Source: Diplosphaera chodatii
Lineage: Eukaryota; Chlorophyta; Trebouxiophyceae; Prasiolales; Stichococcaceae
DNA: 64,000 nt
NCBI GenBank assembly: GCA_032358165.1
Contig: JAALGY010000030.1
Span: forward strand, 1,116,001-1,180,000
Direction: 5' to 3'
Both the position numbers and the translations under genes were made by a program. Shown here piece after piece: positions 48,101-58,961 of the stretch. The notes beneath the pieces were generated by a model. That model saw nothing but the letters and a program-made list of their open reading frames with translations. It ran no database searches and had not been told where the DNA came from. The stretch's first letter is position 1. Each line of letters opens with the position of its first letter.

Positions 48101-49360
48101 CACGGCGGCTGCTGACAACATACGAGGGGTCTCACAACCACGACAAGCCAGCGGCTGTGCAGGTGCACACGTGAGCTGCAGGCCTCGTTCATGCCTGGAG
48201 CCAGCTTGGCGCACGTAGCGCACGCATGTCAAGTGTGCCTGGCATATCATCGTGTGTCCACCTACGACAGCAGAACTACTGCCGGACGACTGCCGCCAGC
48301 GCACGGCGGACGTCAGGCGGGGGGGACGCCGGCGCCCGGCAGCCGCTGATACGTCGGGCCGCAGCCAGCCAGCGCGCCAGCCCCGAGCAGCCCCCCGCAG
48401 CTGAAGCAGCCCAGGCTCTGCCCAGCAGCACCGCACTGCATGGCGGGACCCTGTCGGAGCAGCCACCCGCCCATGCAGCAGCAGCAGCAACAGCAACGCG
48501 CTTGGGTCCACAGCAGGCGCAGTCCCTGCAGGGCCTGCTGGCGGCCACGCTGGCAGTGCCCGAGGCCGGGGTGGCGTGGCCGCAGCAGGCGGCGCCGCCA
48601 GATGGTGCCGCGGCGCTGTCACCGCCGTCGCTGGAGGCCCTGGGGTGCAGCGGGCCGCTGCAGCTGGCGCCCATGCCGGCTGGGCAGCAGCCCGACAGCG
48701 CTGAGCTGGAGATTCGAGAGCTGACGCTGCCGCCCATGATGGTGCGGACGTTGGCAGGCCCGTCAGCAACACCCCCCTGACACTCCTGCGCACCCTCACG
48801 CGGTTCCGTGCCCCCGCCGCCTCTGATACTCCAAACAATCGCCAAGGTGCGCTGGGCTTTCGACCATGACTGCGTGCTGCTGAACAACAGGAGGCGCAGT
48901 CAGGGCGGCAACCTGGCGCCAGCCCACTGAAGATGGGCGATGCTTACATGTCGCCCGCCGGAGTTGTGGTGTCAGGCTTGCCGATGCCGGACCTCAGCAC
49001 CTCGGCTGCCTTTCCTGCCCCCATCGCAGGACCGACCGGCACCTTGCTGCAGGTGCACTCTGATGACAGCTCTGATTGTGTGGGTGTCCACCAGCACACA
49101 ATGGCCAAGAGTCGCCTACCCTATACCATCACCACTGCGTTGGCACCCCGAATGCACGCTGCGAGCATGCCGCAACACCAGTGCAGACAGGACTGCTGCT
49201 GATGGCAATGCAGGTCTCCCGGCGGCTGCAGGCCCTGGATGCTGTGGAGGGATCGCCGCACGGCAGCTGGATCAACGACCTCCTGAGCACGCCAGCAGCT
49301 GTGCCCAGCCGCCGGCTGCCCGACATGCAGCAGCATGAGCGCAGTGCCACAGACAGATGA
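45178..49360 (+). CDS. Group I WRKY transcription factor with degenerate first WRKY domain
   Basis: Plant-lineage zinc-finger DNA-binding factor for W-box elements. The N-terminus from 45178 contains [20 protein letters not shown], like the Ser-Pro cluster of group I WRKYs. The first WRKY domain is split by an intron after DDDGFVWE; it continues from about 46385 as [19 protein letters not shown] and [19 protein letters not shown]. The heptad is WEKYGEQ instead of WRKYGQK, and the His-x-His of its zinc finger is not found in the next phase-matching exon. A Gln/Ser-rich linker follows. The second domain (about 47835-48165) is canonical: [25 protein letters not shown], then [20 protein letters not shown] and [13 protein letters not shown]. 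The tail is Ala/Pro/Gln-rich and ends with [20 protein letters not shown] near 49358. Tail exons are less certain than the domains. Confidence 0.85.
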
Positions 49361-49986
49361 ACAGCTGGTCAAGTAGAGGAACAGCAGATGAAACCACACA
49401 CTACCGTAGTGTGACAGCACTGATCAGAAGTCGAGAAGACCACTACATCACTTGAAACAATTGGGTGACCCTGAGTCATTGATCACGAGGAACAGCAGGA
49501 GGCCGTCCTCCGGCATGAACTGCTGCGTGCAACTGAACACATGGGTGTGCGTGGTGCCAATGTTACGAAGTGTAGAAGTCATCAACTATGGTGGCTTACG
49601 GGGCATGCAACTTGCCAGCGCAGTGTATGTGCTTCAGCATGTGCTGTGCATTGTCACATGCATGTGTTGCGCTGCCACACCATAACGAGCCTCGACACAA
49701 TGTAGACATATCTGCCCAGTCAATGTGACGTGCAGCAGTCTGGAAAATGCAGCAAGAGCCGCCAGATAAGCCGGACCTACCGCACTACCCACAGTGGGTA
49801 CTGCAACCTAACCTTATTGGGGTCGCATCATCTGAACTTGTGGCTTCCTCTACTTCCTGCAAATCTTATCGAGTGGGCGCCAGATTGAATGCAGAGCGCA
49901 GGCGACCGCAGAGCAGCAGCGCATCAGCACATCAGCCCAAGCGTCTGTCAGCCAAGCTCCAGGCGCCTCTCGACGCGTGTGCAGCA
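49361..49986. other. Intergenic / 5' leader upstream of the light-harvesting gene
   Basis: About 625 bp. The frame of the LHC protein stays open back to an ATG at 49747, but those 80 residues do not resemble a light-harvesting precursor. Nothing else recognised. Confidence 0.45.
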
Positions 49987-50652
49987 ATGCAGACTAGCCT
50001 GATGTCGTCCATGGTGGGCAGACCCGTGCTGGTTCAGCCTGCGCGGCTGCCGGCCCGCAGCAGCAGCCGGATGGTGGCCCGCGCCGCCGCAGACAGCCCT
50101 GTGTGGCTGCCGGGCACAGAGAAGCCCCCGCAGCTGGAGGGCCTCGTGGGCAACTTTGGCTTCGACCCGCTGCAGCTGGGCACCGACAAGGATCGCCTGG
50201 AGTGGTATGTGGAGGCTGAGAAGACCAACGGCCGGTGGGCGATGGCTGCCGTGGCCGGCATCCTGGGCCAGGAGCTGCTGGGCCGCAGCCCGGAGTGGTA
50301 CAACGTTGGCGCCACCCCGCAGTTCATGCCGCAGTCCGCGCTGCTGGCCATCGAGTTCTTCGTGCTGGGCCACTTCGAGGTCAAGCGCTACCAGGGCTGG
50401 AACAAGCACAAGACGTCGGGTGTGCTGGACAGCTTCCCCTTCGACCCGCTGGGCCAGAACAGCGAGGCGATGCAGCTGCGGGAGATCAAGAACGGCCGCC
50501 TCGCCATGGTGGCGTTCGTGGGCTTCGCGGTGCAGGCGCTGGTGACACGGGAGCAGCCCATCGAGGGCCTCTCAGCGCACCTGGCAGACCCCTTCGGCCA
50601 CAACATCATCAGCAACATTGGCAACCTCCCAGCGTATATTGGCCGGGCATGA
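49987..50652 (+). CDS. Chlorophyll a/b-binding light-harvesting protein, probably LHCI (LHCA-type)
   Basis: Single exon, 221 residues from the ATG at 49987. The transit peptide MQTSLMSSMVGRPVLVQPAR leads to RMVARAAADSPVWLPGTEKP. Three membrane helices with chlorophyll ligands are visible. Helix B contains EAEKTNGRWAMAAVAGILGQ (E-x-x-N-G-R motif), helix C EFFVLGHFEVKRYQGW, and helix A REIKNGRLAMVAFVGFAVQA. The mature N-terminus GNFGFDPLQLG is the usual LHC entry motif and the C-terminus ends SAHLADPFGHNIISN-like. PFDPLGQNSEAMQLREIKNG resembles LHCI antenna proteins of photosystem I more than LHCII, but the exact subunit is not assigned. Lack of introns sets it apart from most neighbours. Start at 49987 was chosen over the in-frame ATG at 49747 because it places a standard transit peptide. 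Confidence 0.93.
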   Translation: MQTSLMSSMVGRPVLVQPARLPARSSSRMVARAAADSPVWLPGTEKPPQLEGLVGNFGFDPLQLGTDKDRLEWYVEAEKTNGRWAMAAVAGILGQELLGRSPEWYNVGATPQFMPQSALLAIEFFVLGHFEVKRYQGWNKHKTSGVLDSFPFDPLGQNSEAMQLREIKNGRLAMVAFVGFAVQALVTREQPIEGLSAHLADPFGHNIISNIGNLPAYIGRA

Positions 50653-50900
50653 GCGCCATGGTGACAGAGTGTGGCTTGGCGCAGTGGGGAACCGTGTGGG
50701 CATTTTGTGCGTCGTACTATGTTGAGAAGAGTTCAGCCAATTGACCGTCATGCGCATCTGTAGAGTTTGATGATGGGCACTGATAGCGCTGTTGGCGATC
50801 ATGCAACACTTGTGGTCTGACACACCGTATGTTCTGAGCATAGTCTCGTATCGCCACTCTGTAAAGCTCGCTACTTGTTGCAGGCAAGCCTGTGCATCTA

Positions 50901-51540
50901 TCACGGTTCACTTGTGGCGTCTCTGCTGCCTGCTGCCTGCTGTTCTCGCATGTTGCTGGTGGCTGTGTCAGCTGCCTGCTCCTGCTCTGCCTGGATGATT
51001 GCCCTGCGGAAGCCCAGCACTGCAGGGCGCAACACCAGGAGTTTAACCCTTTGCACTCCCATGTGCGCACATCCTGCTCAATCGGCACCAAGCAATCCTA
51101 TGAAAGGCTACCAGCTAACTCGCCTATGAGCAGATTGGTGATGGTGAGGAGCGACTCTGCCGGCCCATGGAGGAAGTCCACGTTGGCAAGCGTTGTGCCG
51201 TACCTTGTCTTCGCTGCGTGCGTTGGGTGCCACAACGGGTGAGCAGCCATGAACAGCAGCATTGCTGCTGACATTAGGGTGTCCGTAGAAGGGTGCTGAG
51301 CACTATGACCGCTGACTCACCGATGATACCAGCTGGGATGGTGCCAAACACGAAGACGAGCAAGAAGTAGAAGCCGAACAGCGCCAGCGGAGGCGCCCGC
51401 TTCGAGCGCGTCAAATAGTACAGGAAGCCCGCATACGGAATGATGCTGAAGCTGAACATGCTGGCTGCAAGGTCCTGAATGAACGAAAGCATCTTGATGC
51501 ATCGGCTGGGGCAAATTGGCCGAAGTATCTCCACGAGCAA
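50901..51540 (-). CDS. Conserved plastid/cyanobacterial-type membrane protein (DUF3593-like)
   Basis: Three exons are clear. The first (from about 51510) encodes MLSFIQDLAASMFSFSIIPY and AGFLYYLTRSKRAPPLALFG, FYFLLVFVFGTIPAGIIG. The second (about 51120-51215) encodes TRYGTTLANVDFLHGPAESL and LTITNLLI. The third encodes VLGFRRAIIQAEQEQAADTA and ends at 50901. The order 'F..S..PY.GFLYFLTRS', 'LANVDFLHG.AES.LT..N' and 'LGFR.AI' is shared by cyanobacteria and plastid-bearing organisms and fits DUF3593; the function is unknown. Two to three membrane segments. A plastid transit peptide must lie upstream: a minus-strand frame from 51999 with RRAALLTMPA is a candidate, but I could not match its splice phase. 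The family name is from memory. Confidence 0.6.
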
Positions 51541-52056
51541 TCACACAGCATGCGTCGCACTTATGCAGCGCATCACACCTGCGCACTGAGGTCCCCAGTA
51601 GCGCCCCATGCCACATCTAAAAAGTTTGCGCGGCAGGGATCCAGTCTCTCATGTCGTAGCCTTCGATGTGAGTATGCATGTGTGCGACGTGCAGGTCTGC
51701 AGAATGGCTTGCACACTGGCTGGCATGGTGAGCAATGCTGCGCGGCGCTGCACAGGACTGATGGGCGATGCAGCATTTGCAACCCCGCGCAGTGCATCAT
51801 GACGTCTTGTCACCACGTTCGATGCGCCAAACAGGCCTCTGGGAATGGGCTGCACCAGTGCATCGCTGCATCCTTGCAGGGTCGAGTACTCGAGGTGGGG
51901 CAGGTGTGGCAATTTATCTGTCCCTGTTACACTGTGTTCAGTCGCTGAGGTTGCACTGGTATCGCACCAGCCAACTTGCGAGAGCAGCCGAAATCGCATC
52001 CTGAAAGCGGAACCACCAAATAGACTGCGGCGAGTTGTGGGCGTCTGGCCGCTGTC
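51541..52056. promoter_or_regulatory. Compact divergent region: 5' part of the plastid gene and OSCP promoter
   Basis: Minus strand: likely transit-peptide exon of the gene at 50901-51540 (frame open from 51999, with GVANAASPISPVQRRAAL). If that start is right, only 57 bp separate it from the OSCP start at 52057, so the two genes share one promoter. No TATA box stands out. Confidence 0.4.
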
Positions 52057-52761
52057 ATGAAGCGGGCTGCTGCCCTGCTGCTCAGGGCTCAACAAACACA
52101 GGCCTGCAGCCAGGCTGTGCGGTCCGCGGCCGTGGGGCCACAGCACCTGGGCTTCGCCACGCAAGCGCCACCCGCGCCCTCGCGGGATGACTTTGTGGAG
52201 CCACCGATCGCCGTGTTTGGCACACCGGGGCGGTACGCCTCGGCGCTGTACTCTGCCGCATCAAAGGCAAAGACGCTGCCAACAGCACAGAAGGAGCTCG
52301 CCGAGGTGCAGAAGCTGGCGCAGGAGAGCGTCGACTTCGGGCGCTTCATCAAGGACCCCACCATCTCGCGGGAGCAGAAGGCCGCAGCACTGGAGTCCAT
52401 CTCCTCAGAAATGAAGCTCTCCGAGCTCACCAGCCGCTTTATTGGCGTGCTGGCGCAGAACGACAGGCTGGCCGAGCTGCCGGCCATCGCCGACACCTTT
52501 GACGACATCATGGCAGCCGTGCGGGGCGAGGTGAAGGCCACGGTCACGACTGCCGAGCCACTGGATCCAGCACAGGTGGACGAGCTGAAGAGCAGTCTGG
52601 GGGGCGTGCTGAAGAAGGGTGAGAAGCTGTTCCTGCAGCAGAAGGTGGACCCTGCCATCATCGGCGGTTTTGTCATTGACATTGGTGACAAGCACATGGA
52701 CATGTCCATCATCGACCGGGTGAAGAAGGTGCAGCAGCTGATCTTGGAGAGCAACGACTGA
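52057..52761 (+). CDS. Mitochondrial F1Fo ATP synthase OSCP (delta-type) subunit
   Basis: Single exon, 234 residues. OSCP joins the F1 head to the peripheral stalk. The N-terminus MKRAAALLLRAQQTQACSQA up to GFATQAP is a mitochondrial presequence with a typical Phe-Ala-Thr cleavage region. The family N-domain follows: VFGTPGRYASALYSAASKAK (the 'G.YA.ALY.AA' signature), LAEVQKLAQESVDFGRFIKD, LTSRFIGVLAQNDRLAELPA and GEVKATVTTAEPLDPAQVDE. The C-terminal block FLQQKVDPAIIGGFVIDIGD and KHMDMSIIDRVKKVQQLI is the diagnostic OSCP/delta motif. Complete, with no introns. A plastid ATP synthase delta is excluded by the presequence style, though this is a judgement. Confidence 0.96.
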   Translation: MKRAAALLLRAQQTQACSQAVRSAAVGPQHLGFATQAPPAPSRDDFVEPPIAVFGTPGRYASALYSAASKAKTLPTAQKELAEVQKLAQESVDFGRFIKDPTISREQKAAALESISSEMKLSELTSRFIGVLAQNDRLAELPAIADTFDDIMAAVRGEVKATVTTAEPLDPAQVDELKSSLGGVLKKGEKLFLQQKVDPAIIGGFVIDIGDKHMDMSIIDRVKKVQQLILESND

Positions 52762-53029
52762 GCCGGGGCACAGCCGCCGGTGCCTCAGCCATTGGGTGTG
52801 TATCGATGGTTTACAGTTTCCATAGCCGGCTTGTAAGACCAGGCCATCCTAGAATGTCCACACAAAAATGGGAGAGTGGAGCTGAGCAGTCTGCAGAGGC
52901 GACCGCACCCATCTGGCGTACGATGCGGAGTACAAGCACCCCCCTTTTTGGCACAAGTACCAGCAACCGATCACTGACACAGCAGCAGCAGCAATGACAC
53001 ATGGCAGCACTGTCACATGCTGTCATGTG

Positions 53030-56000
53030 TCAATCTGGTGACACCCGTGAGAGCAGCTCGTTATACTCGTTCACCAGGCGCTGATTGGCACGGTTGCGGC
53101 CGATGTCCCGCAGCACCTGCGCACAGCCGGTCAGTGCGGTGTGATGCACTGTCTGATGCCCCAAGACGCGCTCTGGCATAGACATCGCTGGTCGCCGGGT
53201 GCAGCGCCTCACAGGCAGCAAGGCCATTGGGGCAGCGTCAAAGAAGGCTGATGCAACTGCAGCAGGTTGTGTGCAGGACTCGAAGCACCTCTCTGCGCAG
53301 GAGGTCCCGCTTGTCGATCCCCAGCACTGTCGGCTGCCAGCCGCCCGGCGCTGCGCCCTGCTGCTGTGCTGCAGCCCCACCGCCGCCATCACTGTTGCTG
53401 GCAACCGCCGCGCCGCTGCCCTGCTGTTGCCCAGCGGCCGCCGCTGCTGATGTTGCTGCTGCTGCTGCTGCTGATGGTGTTGCTGGTGCTCCGGTGCTGC
53501 CAGCGGCACGCGGCGGCCCCAGCAGGTCGCTGCACAGCTCCCGCAGCCGCGCCTCGTCTGCCTCGGCTGCGATTAAAAACAGTGGCCATGACGTCAGTGC
53601 TCCCACCCTCAGCCTATATCCGGCACGCTCATGATGGTGGTGTAGCAGTCAGGTGACTCGCATACTATCTCGCATACTAACAGTCAGGTGACTCGCATAC
53701 TATTTGTTCCAATCTGGCCGTTGCTGCGAATTTGTACTAGTATCCCACCTGACAAATGGCGTGCATATGTGAGCAGCCACCGGCGGTAGTCGGAAGGGGA
53801 CTGCAGCGCCAGCGCCGCCGCGATGTTGGCCTCCAGGTGCGCCCGGCTGGCCGCTCCTGCAGCCACTCACCCACAGTGACTGTCTGCAAGGCATGCGTAT
53901 CCGCCGCACCATGCACAGTGCCCTGCTCATCTTGTGTAGCAAGGAGGTTGGTGCAGGGTATGGGCAATTGCAGGGAAGCACCGTGAGCGCCACGGGCGGT
54001 GCCGGGGGCCGCCAGGCTGGTGAGCATCGCGGCACGGCGCATGACTCCATTGCCAGCAGCCTCACTCTGTAGCTGCCCCAGCTCCCCTGCGTGTGTCGTT
54101 GCGACACAGTGCGATAGAGCAACCACCAGCGCGGACATAGACTACAAGCAGCCAGGAGGGCTCTGTGCCTTGCACAATGCTACAGTAGAGTGTCCGATAC
54201 ATGGCTCCAGCCAAGTTATGATGCAAACCGTTGCAAGTAGCACTGACGCAGGTTACACCCATAGGAGTAGGGTGCACTGCTCAAGGCAACTTGCCTGACG
54301 GTGCGCGCAAGACGCTGTGGAAGGCACTGGACGGGAATGCAGCGTCGGCAACTTGCATCCAGGCGGCCATGCCAGCGTGGTACGCATGTGCGGTGCCGTC
54401 ACTGAGCACAGCCAGCGGGAGACCCGCTGATGACAGCCGCATGCCCGTCACTGCAATGCACGGAACCGCCTGGCGACTCTGAATCTGCCTACAGAACATG
54501 CCTACACCACATTGCATAGGCACAAACAGCATGCAGATGTCTTGCATTGCCCCACTGATCCCAAGCCACAAAGCAGTCGACCCAATGACAGCAAGCTGGG
54601 CGATACACGACTCTGTTCAGCTACATGGCCGAACGCCGGTGGCAGAGCAGGGGATTACCTCGGGCAGGCGCCAGCGCCAGTAGCGGCGTGGCGGTGCCCC
54701 GTACCTCCACCCGCAGCGCGGCCAGGTCCCACACCCACAGCGCGCCCCCTGCTGCGACCGCCAGCAGCCGCCAGGGGTCGGCGGCCGACAGGAAGGCGGG
54801 CCGCCCACCCAGCTGCACCGGCGGCAGCAGCCGCCGCCCGCCGGCAGTATACACCTGCGCACCAACATGTCGTTGCTCATCCTGTCCACTGACTTGATGC
54901 GCAACATGTCAGTGCGCCTTGGCACCAGGGCAACCACTGTCAGGCATGTGCACAATGCCCTGGCTACCTGCACAATGCCCAAGCTTCAAGACCGGAGGTC
55001 ATGTCCCTACGACTGGGCAGCGATGCTGGTGCGCACCTGCAAGCTGCCATTCTGTAGCGCCACAGCCGCAAAGTTGAGTGTTCCAGCCGCGGCCACCACG
55101 TGGCTGGTCGCCTCGTCCTGCCACACGCGGCGGGCGCCGATAGAGCAGGTGATGACCGCATGCTGCCGGCCCCCGGCTGCCGCCCGGTTCGCCACCTCCA
55201 ACACCCTTGCGGCACTAGCCCCTGCACGAAGTAGCACAGCATTGTGTTGTGCTTGCAAACGCAGTCATTGCTTCAAGGCTTGAGGGTATGAAAAACAAGC
55301 AGAGGTGATGTGAAACGAGCACCCGCAACTCCCCCTCAGCCTGTCATGTAGTCAATGCTTGCTAAGCATTGGAGATGATCAGCGACAGGAATCCGTGCGT
55401 GGCGGTTCACCTGCGATGATGCTGGATTCAGTGCCGAGCTGCACTGACAACACGGCAGCCACATCCGGCGCCGGCAGCTCGGGCGCTGCCGCAACGACCG
55501 CCGCGGGCGGCGCTGCCGCCGATGCCGGCGCCACCGCAGCCCCTCGAGGGGCTGGTGGGGGCAAGGGCTGCTGTGCTGGTTGCTGCTGCGGAGGCTGCTG
55601 CACTGCTGCCGCTGTAGCTTCCAGCCGCAGCCGCTTTGCTGGGCGTGCCTGGCCTGTTGGCGCTGGCACATGCTGCCGCTTCTGCAGTTTCAATACTGCA
55701 GTTATGATCGGCACCTGAAGCACGGTGATGGACTGAACATGAACGCAACACGATAAACATCACTGATGCTCAATGCTCAGCTGCTGAGTCTCCAACATAC
55801 CTGGGTGCCAGCGCCCGCAAGTTGTGGGGCGCTGCGCCGAGGCACGTGTCCAACGGCCGACGCAGGACCGACGCTCTTCCGTGCTGCCATGACCGCTGTG
55901 GGGGACCCCACGGACTTCCGTGCAGCCATGACTGCTGTGGGGGACCCCACGGACTTTCGCGCAGCCATGACTGCTGTGGGAGCTCCCACGGACTTTCGCG

Positions 56001-58961
56001 CAGCCTTCGTGGGGCGTCCAAGCGTCGCCTCCTGGCCGCCTGCCCCCATCCGCGCATCGAGGGCAGCCTAACCACATCGAGTACAATCGGCGTGTCACGC
56101 TGACCTGTGGCACAGCTGCACCATGCACCCTGGGTATACCTGGTGTGATAGAGCCTTCAACTCAACCAATGCTGGTTGTGGGCAGCGCAGAAAAGCTTGC
56201 ACAGAGAGGCTCACGGTGGCGGAGCCGTTGGGCATGCCATTGGCGTGAGCGTCCTCGGCAGCGGCGGCCGCCTCCAGGGCCAGCTGGTCCGCCGACTCGG
56301 CGAAGATGGCGCTGCGGGCGCGCTTGTTGCCGTACACCCTCTCCATGTGCGCATCCACCTCCTGTAAACGCGTGCACCGGCAAGTCCTGGGGCAGGTGAT
56401 ACCTACCACAACGTGTGTTGTAGCACACGTGAAGTTTGTTGAAACTCGACCGCTCACAGGCAGTCTGGCCGGAGAAGCGCAGGCTGGCGGGCACCACAGC
56501 ACCGGCAGGCGATTGTCTGGTGGTTACCAGCTGCACGCGGCCCACTGTCATAAGGTACAGTGAGCTGCACTGGTTCGTCACGGGCATTGCAACGGCTGAA
56601 CCGCGACAACACCTTTTTCGATGCCAGCGGCGCCAGGTCATCGGTGGTGAACTGCAGCGCTGCCATCGTGCCGTCCGTGGATGTTGCCAACAGCGTCAAG
56701 CCGTCTGGCGCCCAGGCCAGGTCGACAACGCCCTGCATCGGTCCGATAAAGGTCGGTTGCCATCTGTGACAGATCAGTCTGTGCCAAGCAAACATACAGC
56801 AGTCGAACATGATCCTGCTGTGTTGTGGCAGACAACAGAGCCGCACGTTCTTGAAGAAGCGGCACCCAATGAAGACGGGACGCTGCCTGCCCAGCCACAC
56901 GGTCAGCTGCTTGTCCTGCGTGACGCCACAAAGCAGTGCTCAGGCTGTGGCGCGGCATGTCTCCGCAAAGGTGACAACATCAGTGAGAGCGGCTGCAGCA
57001 GCAGACACACCTGGCTCCCGAGTGCCAGGCACGTCACGAGCTGTCCCCCGAATTTGTACATGCGCGGCGAGAACGATGCTACTGTCACAGCGGCCTTGTG
57101 GCCCACCTGCAGCAGGTCCAGATACATGAGGTCAGTGGTGCTGTGCGCCAGATGTTGGTGGTCACATCGTCGCAAGCCATGTCTTCATGCAGACCTTTGG
57201 TGGACACCCACACCTGATCTATATATGATGCACCCTGCACTCACCAGGTAGTCGGGCACGCGGTCGCCCTGGCCCCAGGTGCCGCGCTGCAGGATGACGG
57301 CCGTGTGCTTGGGGCTCTGGAAGCTGTTGACGCCCACCACCGCGCTGCCGTCCGGCGCCCAGCACAGCCTGCACGAGCGAGGCACGTTCACCATGGCCAG
57401 CTGTCCAGCAGCTGTGTTTCCTCACCCCCCGGCTGCCCAGCATGCGTGCACATCTGCGGCATTGCAGGCCTGCGCTGAAGGTTGCGCGAAGCACAGCGCG
57501 ACAAGATGGGACACCTGAGCGAGAAGGCAAGGGTGAGCCAGCGCTGGAAAGGCTCCGTGACTCTGGCGATCGGCGTCCTGCGCCATACGATCAGCGTCTT
57601 GTCATCTCCCTGTTGCAACCAGGCAGCAGTGCGCCTCACAGAGACCCTGCTCACTTCGTCTTGCTAATCTCCGACAGGTGCAGTGCGTGTATTGGGACCC
57701 CAGCTGCTGCTGCACTGCCATCATACCTGGCTGGCCAGGTAGGTGCCCACCGGGTCCCATGCGATGCCCTTCACATAAGACGAGTGTCCCTCCAACTCCT
57801 TGACCTTGACGCCAGCGTTGTCCCAAATGACAATCTGTATAGGGCATGGCGCAACCAGACCCTGGTGAACATTTACATTGGCCCGTTTTCACGGATGGTC
57901 GACAGTCATGAGTGCAGGCCCAGTCCTCGTCTGTTGAGCACCTTGTTGTCGACTGAGCAGGATGCAAGCCAGTGGTCTTCGGGCGACCATGCGACGTCCA
58001 GCACGTTGTTCATGTGGCCGCGCAGCGTGGCGGCGTGCTTCCAGTTCTCCACGCTGGGCTGGTCGTTGCTCCCAAAGGCGCGCGCCCCTGACCCAGCCCT
58101 CAGCTCATATATGCACACCAGCTTGTCATCCGACCCTGCGAAGTGGTAACGCATGCTGGTCTGGTCGTGTCGCTGCTTTCCTTTTGCATGACCACAATAG
58201 CCTTCAGCGCAACACATGAGCAAACAGCACGCGGAGTGTGACTATGCATGTCATACCTGACGCCAGACGCCTGCCATCCCGTGAGAAGCGTGCGATGTTG
58301 ACAGGCGAGTAGTGGTCCGCCAGCGTAGCCAGCAGCTTGGGCGCGACAGGGTTGACCTCCTGCTGCACATCCACCACCGGCAGCAGGTTCCATATCTTGA
58401 CCTGCGCACCAGGCTGGCCTATTGGTACGCGCCTGTTTCCGTCTCCTCTGTGTGCTATGCATACGCTTCAGCACATGTGTCTGCATGCAGAAAGCTGGCT
58501 GCTAGACCTGCAGGGAGGAAACAGGCATTGGTGTATGTGAGGTGCTGACCTTCGAGTCCGAGCCGGCTGTGGCGATGCGTGTGCCATGCGGGTGGATGTC
58601 CACCGAAAAGATCGGGGTGTTGGATCCTGCAAAACGAACAAATCGACGACGCTCAGCCCACTAATGAGCCTTCTGCACACTGAATTCCAGCGTCAGTGCT
58701 CCTGCAAGTATGCGGCACTGGGCTGGGCAGCCCTATTGAAAGTGTCGGACTCCAGACTAGATCTGTGTTGGATGTATGCTATAATGCTGATCATGTATGT
58801 GTTCAATGACTGCCAGCATTGCAGACGGACATGCATGCGGATCGTCAAGCATGTTTTGAGTTTGCGCCGCTGTGCGCGCTGTGCCAGGCCAGGCATTCGT
58901 TCGACCTATCCCAGCGCGTCTCACCTCCGTGGCTGATCCATGTGGGCTTATCGACGATCAT
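53030..58961 (-). CDS. HIRA: Histone H3 chaperone HIRA homologue carrying AARKS repeats
   Basis: HIRA deposits histone H3 (the H3.3 type) outside replication. Start at 58961: MIVDKPTWISHG, spliced in phase to GSNTPIFSVDIHPHGTRIAT. WD40 repeats follow: VKIWNLLPVVDVQQEVNP, DHYSPVNIARFSRDGRRLAS, NNVLDVAWSPEDHWLASCSV, LEGHSSYVKGIAWDPVGTYL, SCRLCWAPDGSAVVGVNSFQ, VVDLAWAPDGLTLLATSTDG. Then HMERVYGNKRARSAIFAESA, four AARKSVG copies (55871-56020), PRRSAPQLAG and PAKRLRLEA. The HIRA C-terminal domain is clear: VVAAAGTLNFAAVALQNGSL, DPWRLLAVAAGGALWVWDLA, VTGMRLSSAGLPLAVLSDGT, AAALALQSPSDYRRWLLTYA, and the end NQRLVNEYNELLSRVSPD at 53030. Exons around the repeat all join in phase 0. About 25 exons; looks complete. 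Confidence 0.93.
53646..53703. repeat. 35-bp-period direct repeat in a HIRA intron
   Basis: A 23-bp sequence beginning CAGTCAGGTGACTCGCATAC occurs at 53646-53668 and 53681-53703, with a shorter CTCGCATACTA copy between them. It lies in a non-coding stretch between HIRA C-terminal exons. Confidence 0.85.
55886..56002 (-). repeat. 39-bp in-frame tandem repeat coding for AARKSVG motifs in HIRA
   Basis: Three full 39-bp units at 55886-55924, 55925-55963 and 55964-56002, flanked by partial copies. On the coding (minus) strand each unit gives 13 residues, period AARKSVGSPTAVM, with four AARKSVG copies in total counting the flanks. Units differ at a few mostly silent positions (for example CGA AAG against CGG AAG, TCC against AGC for the Ser), while A-A-R-K-S-V-G is unchanged in all four. 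Confidence 0.93.

Noticed and set aside
49747..49986. N-terminal extension of the light-harvesting protein
   Set aside because: In frame, but the added residues do not look like a transit peptide, whereas 49987 gives a normal LHC precursor.
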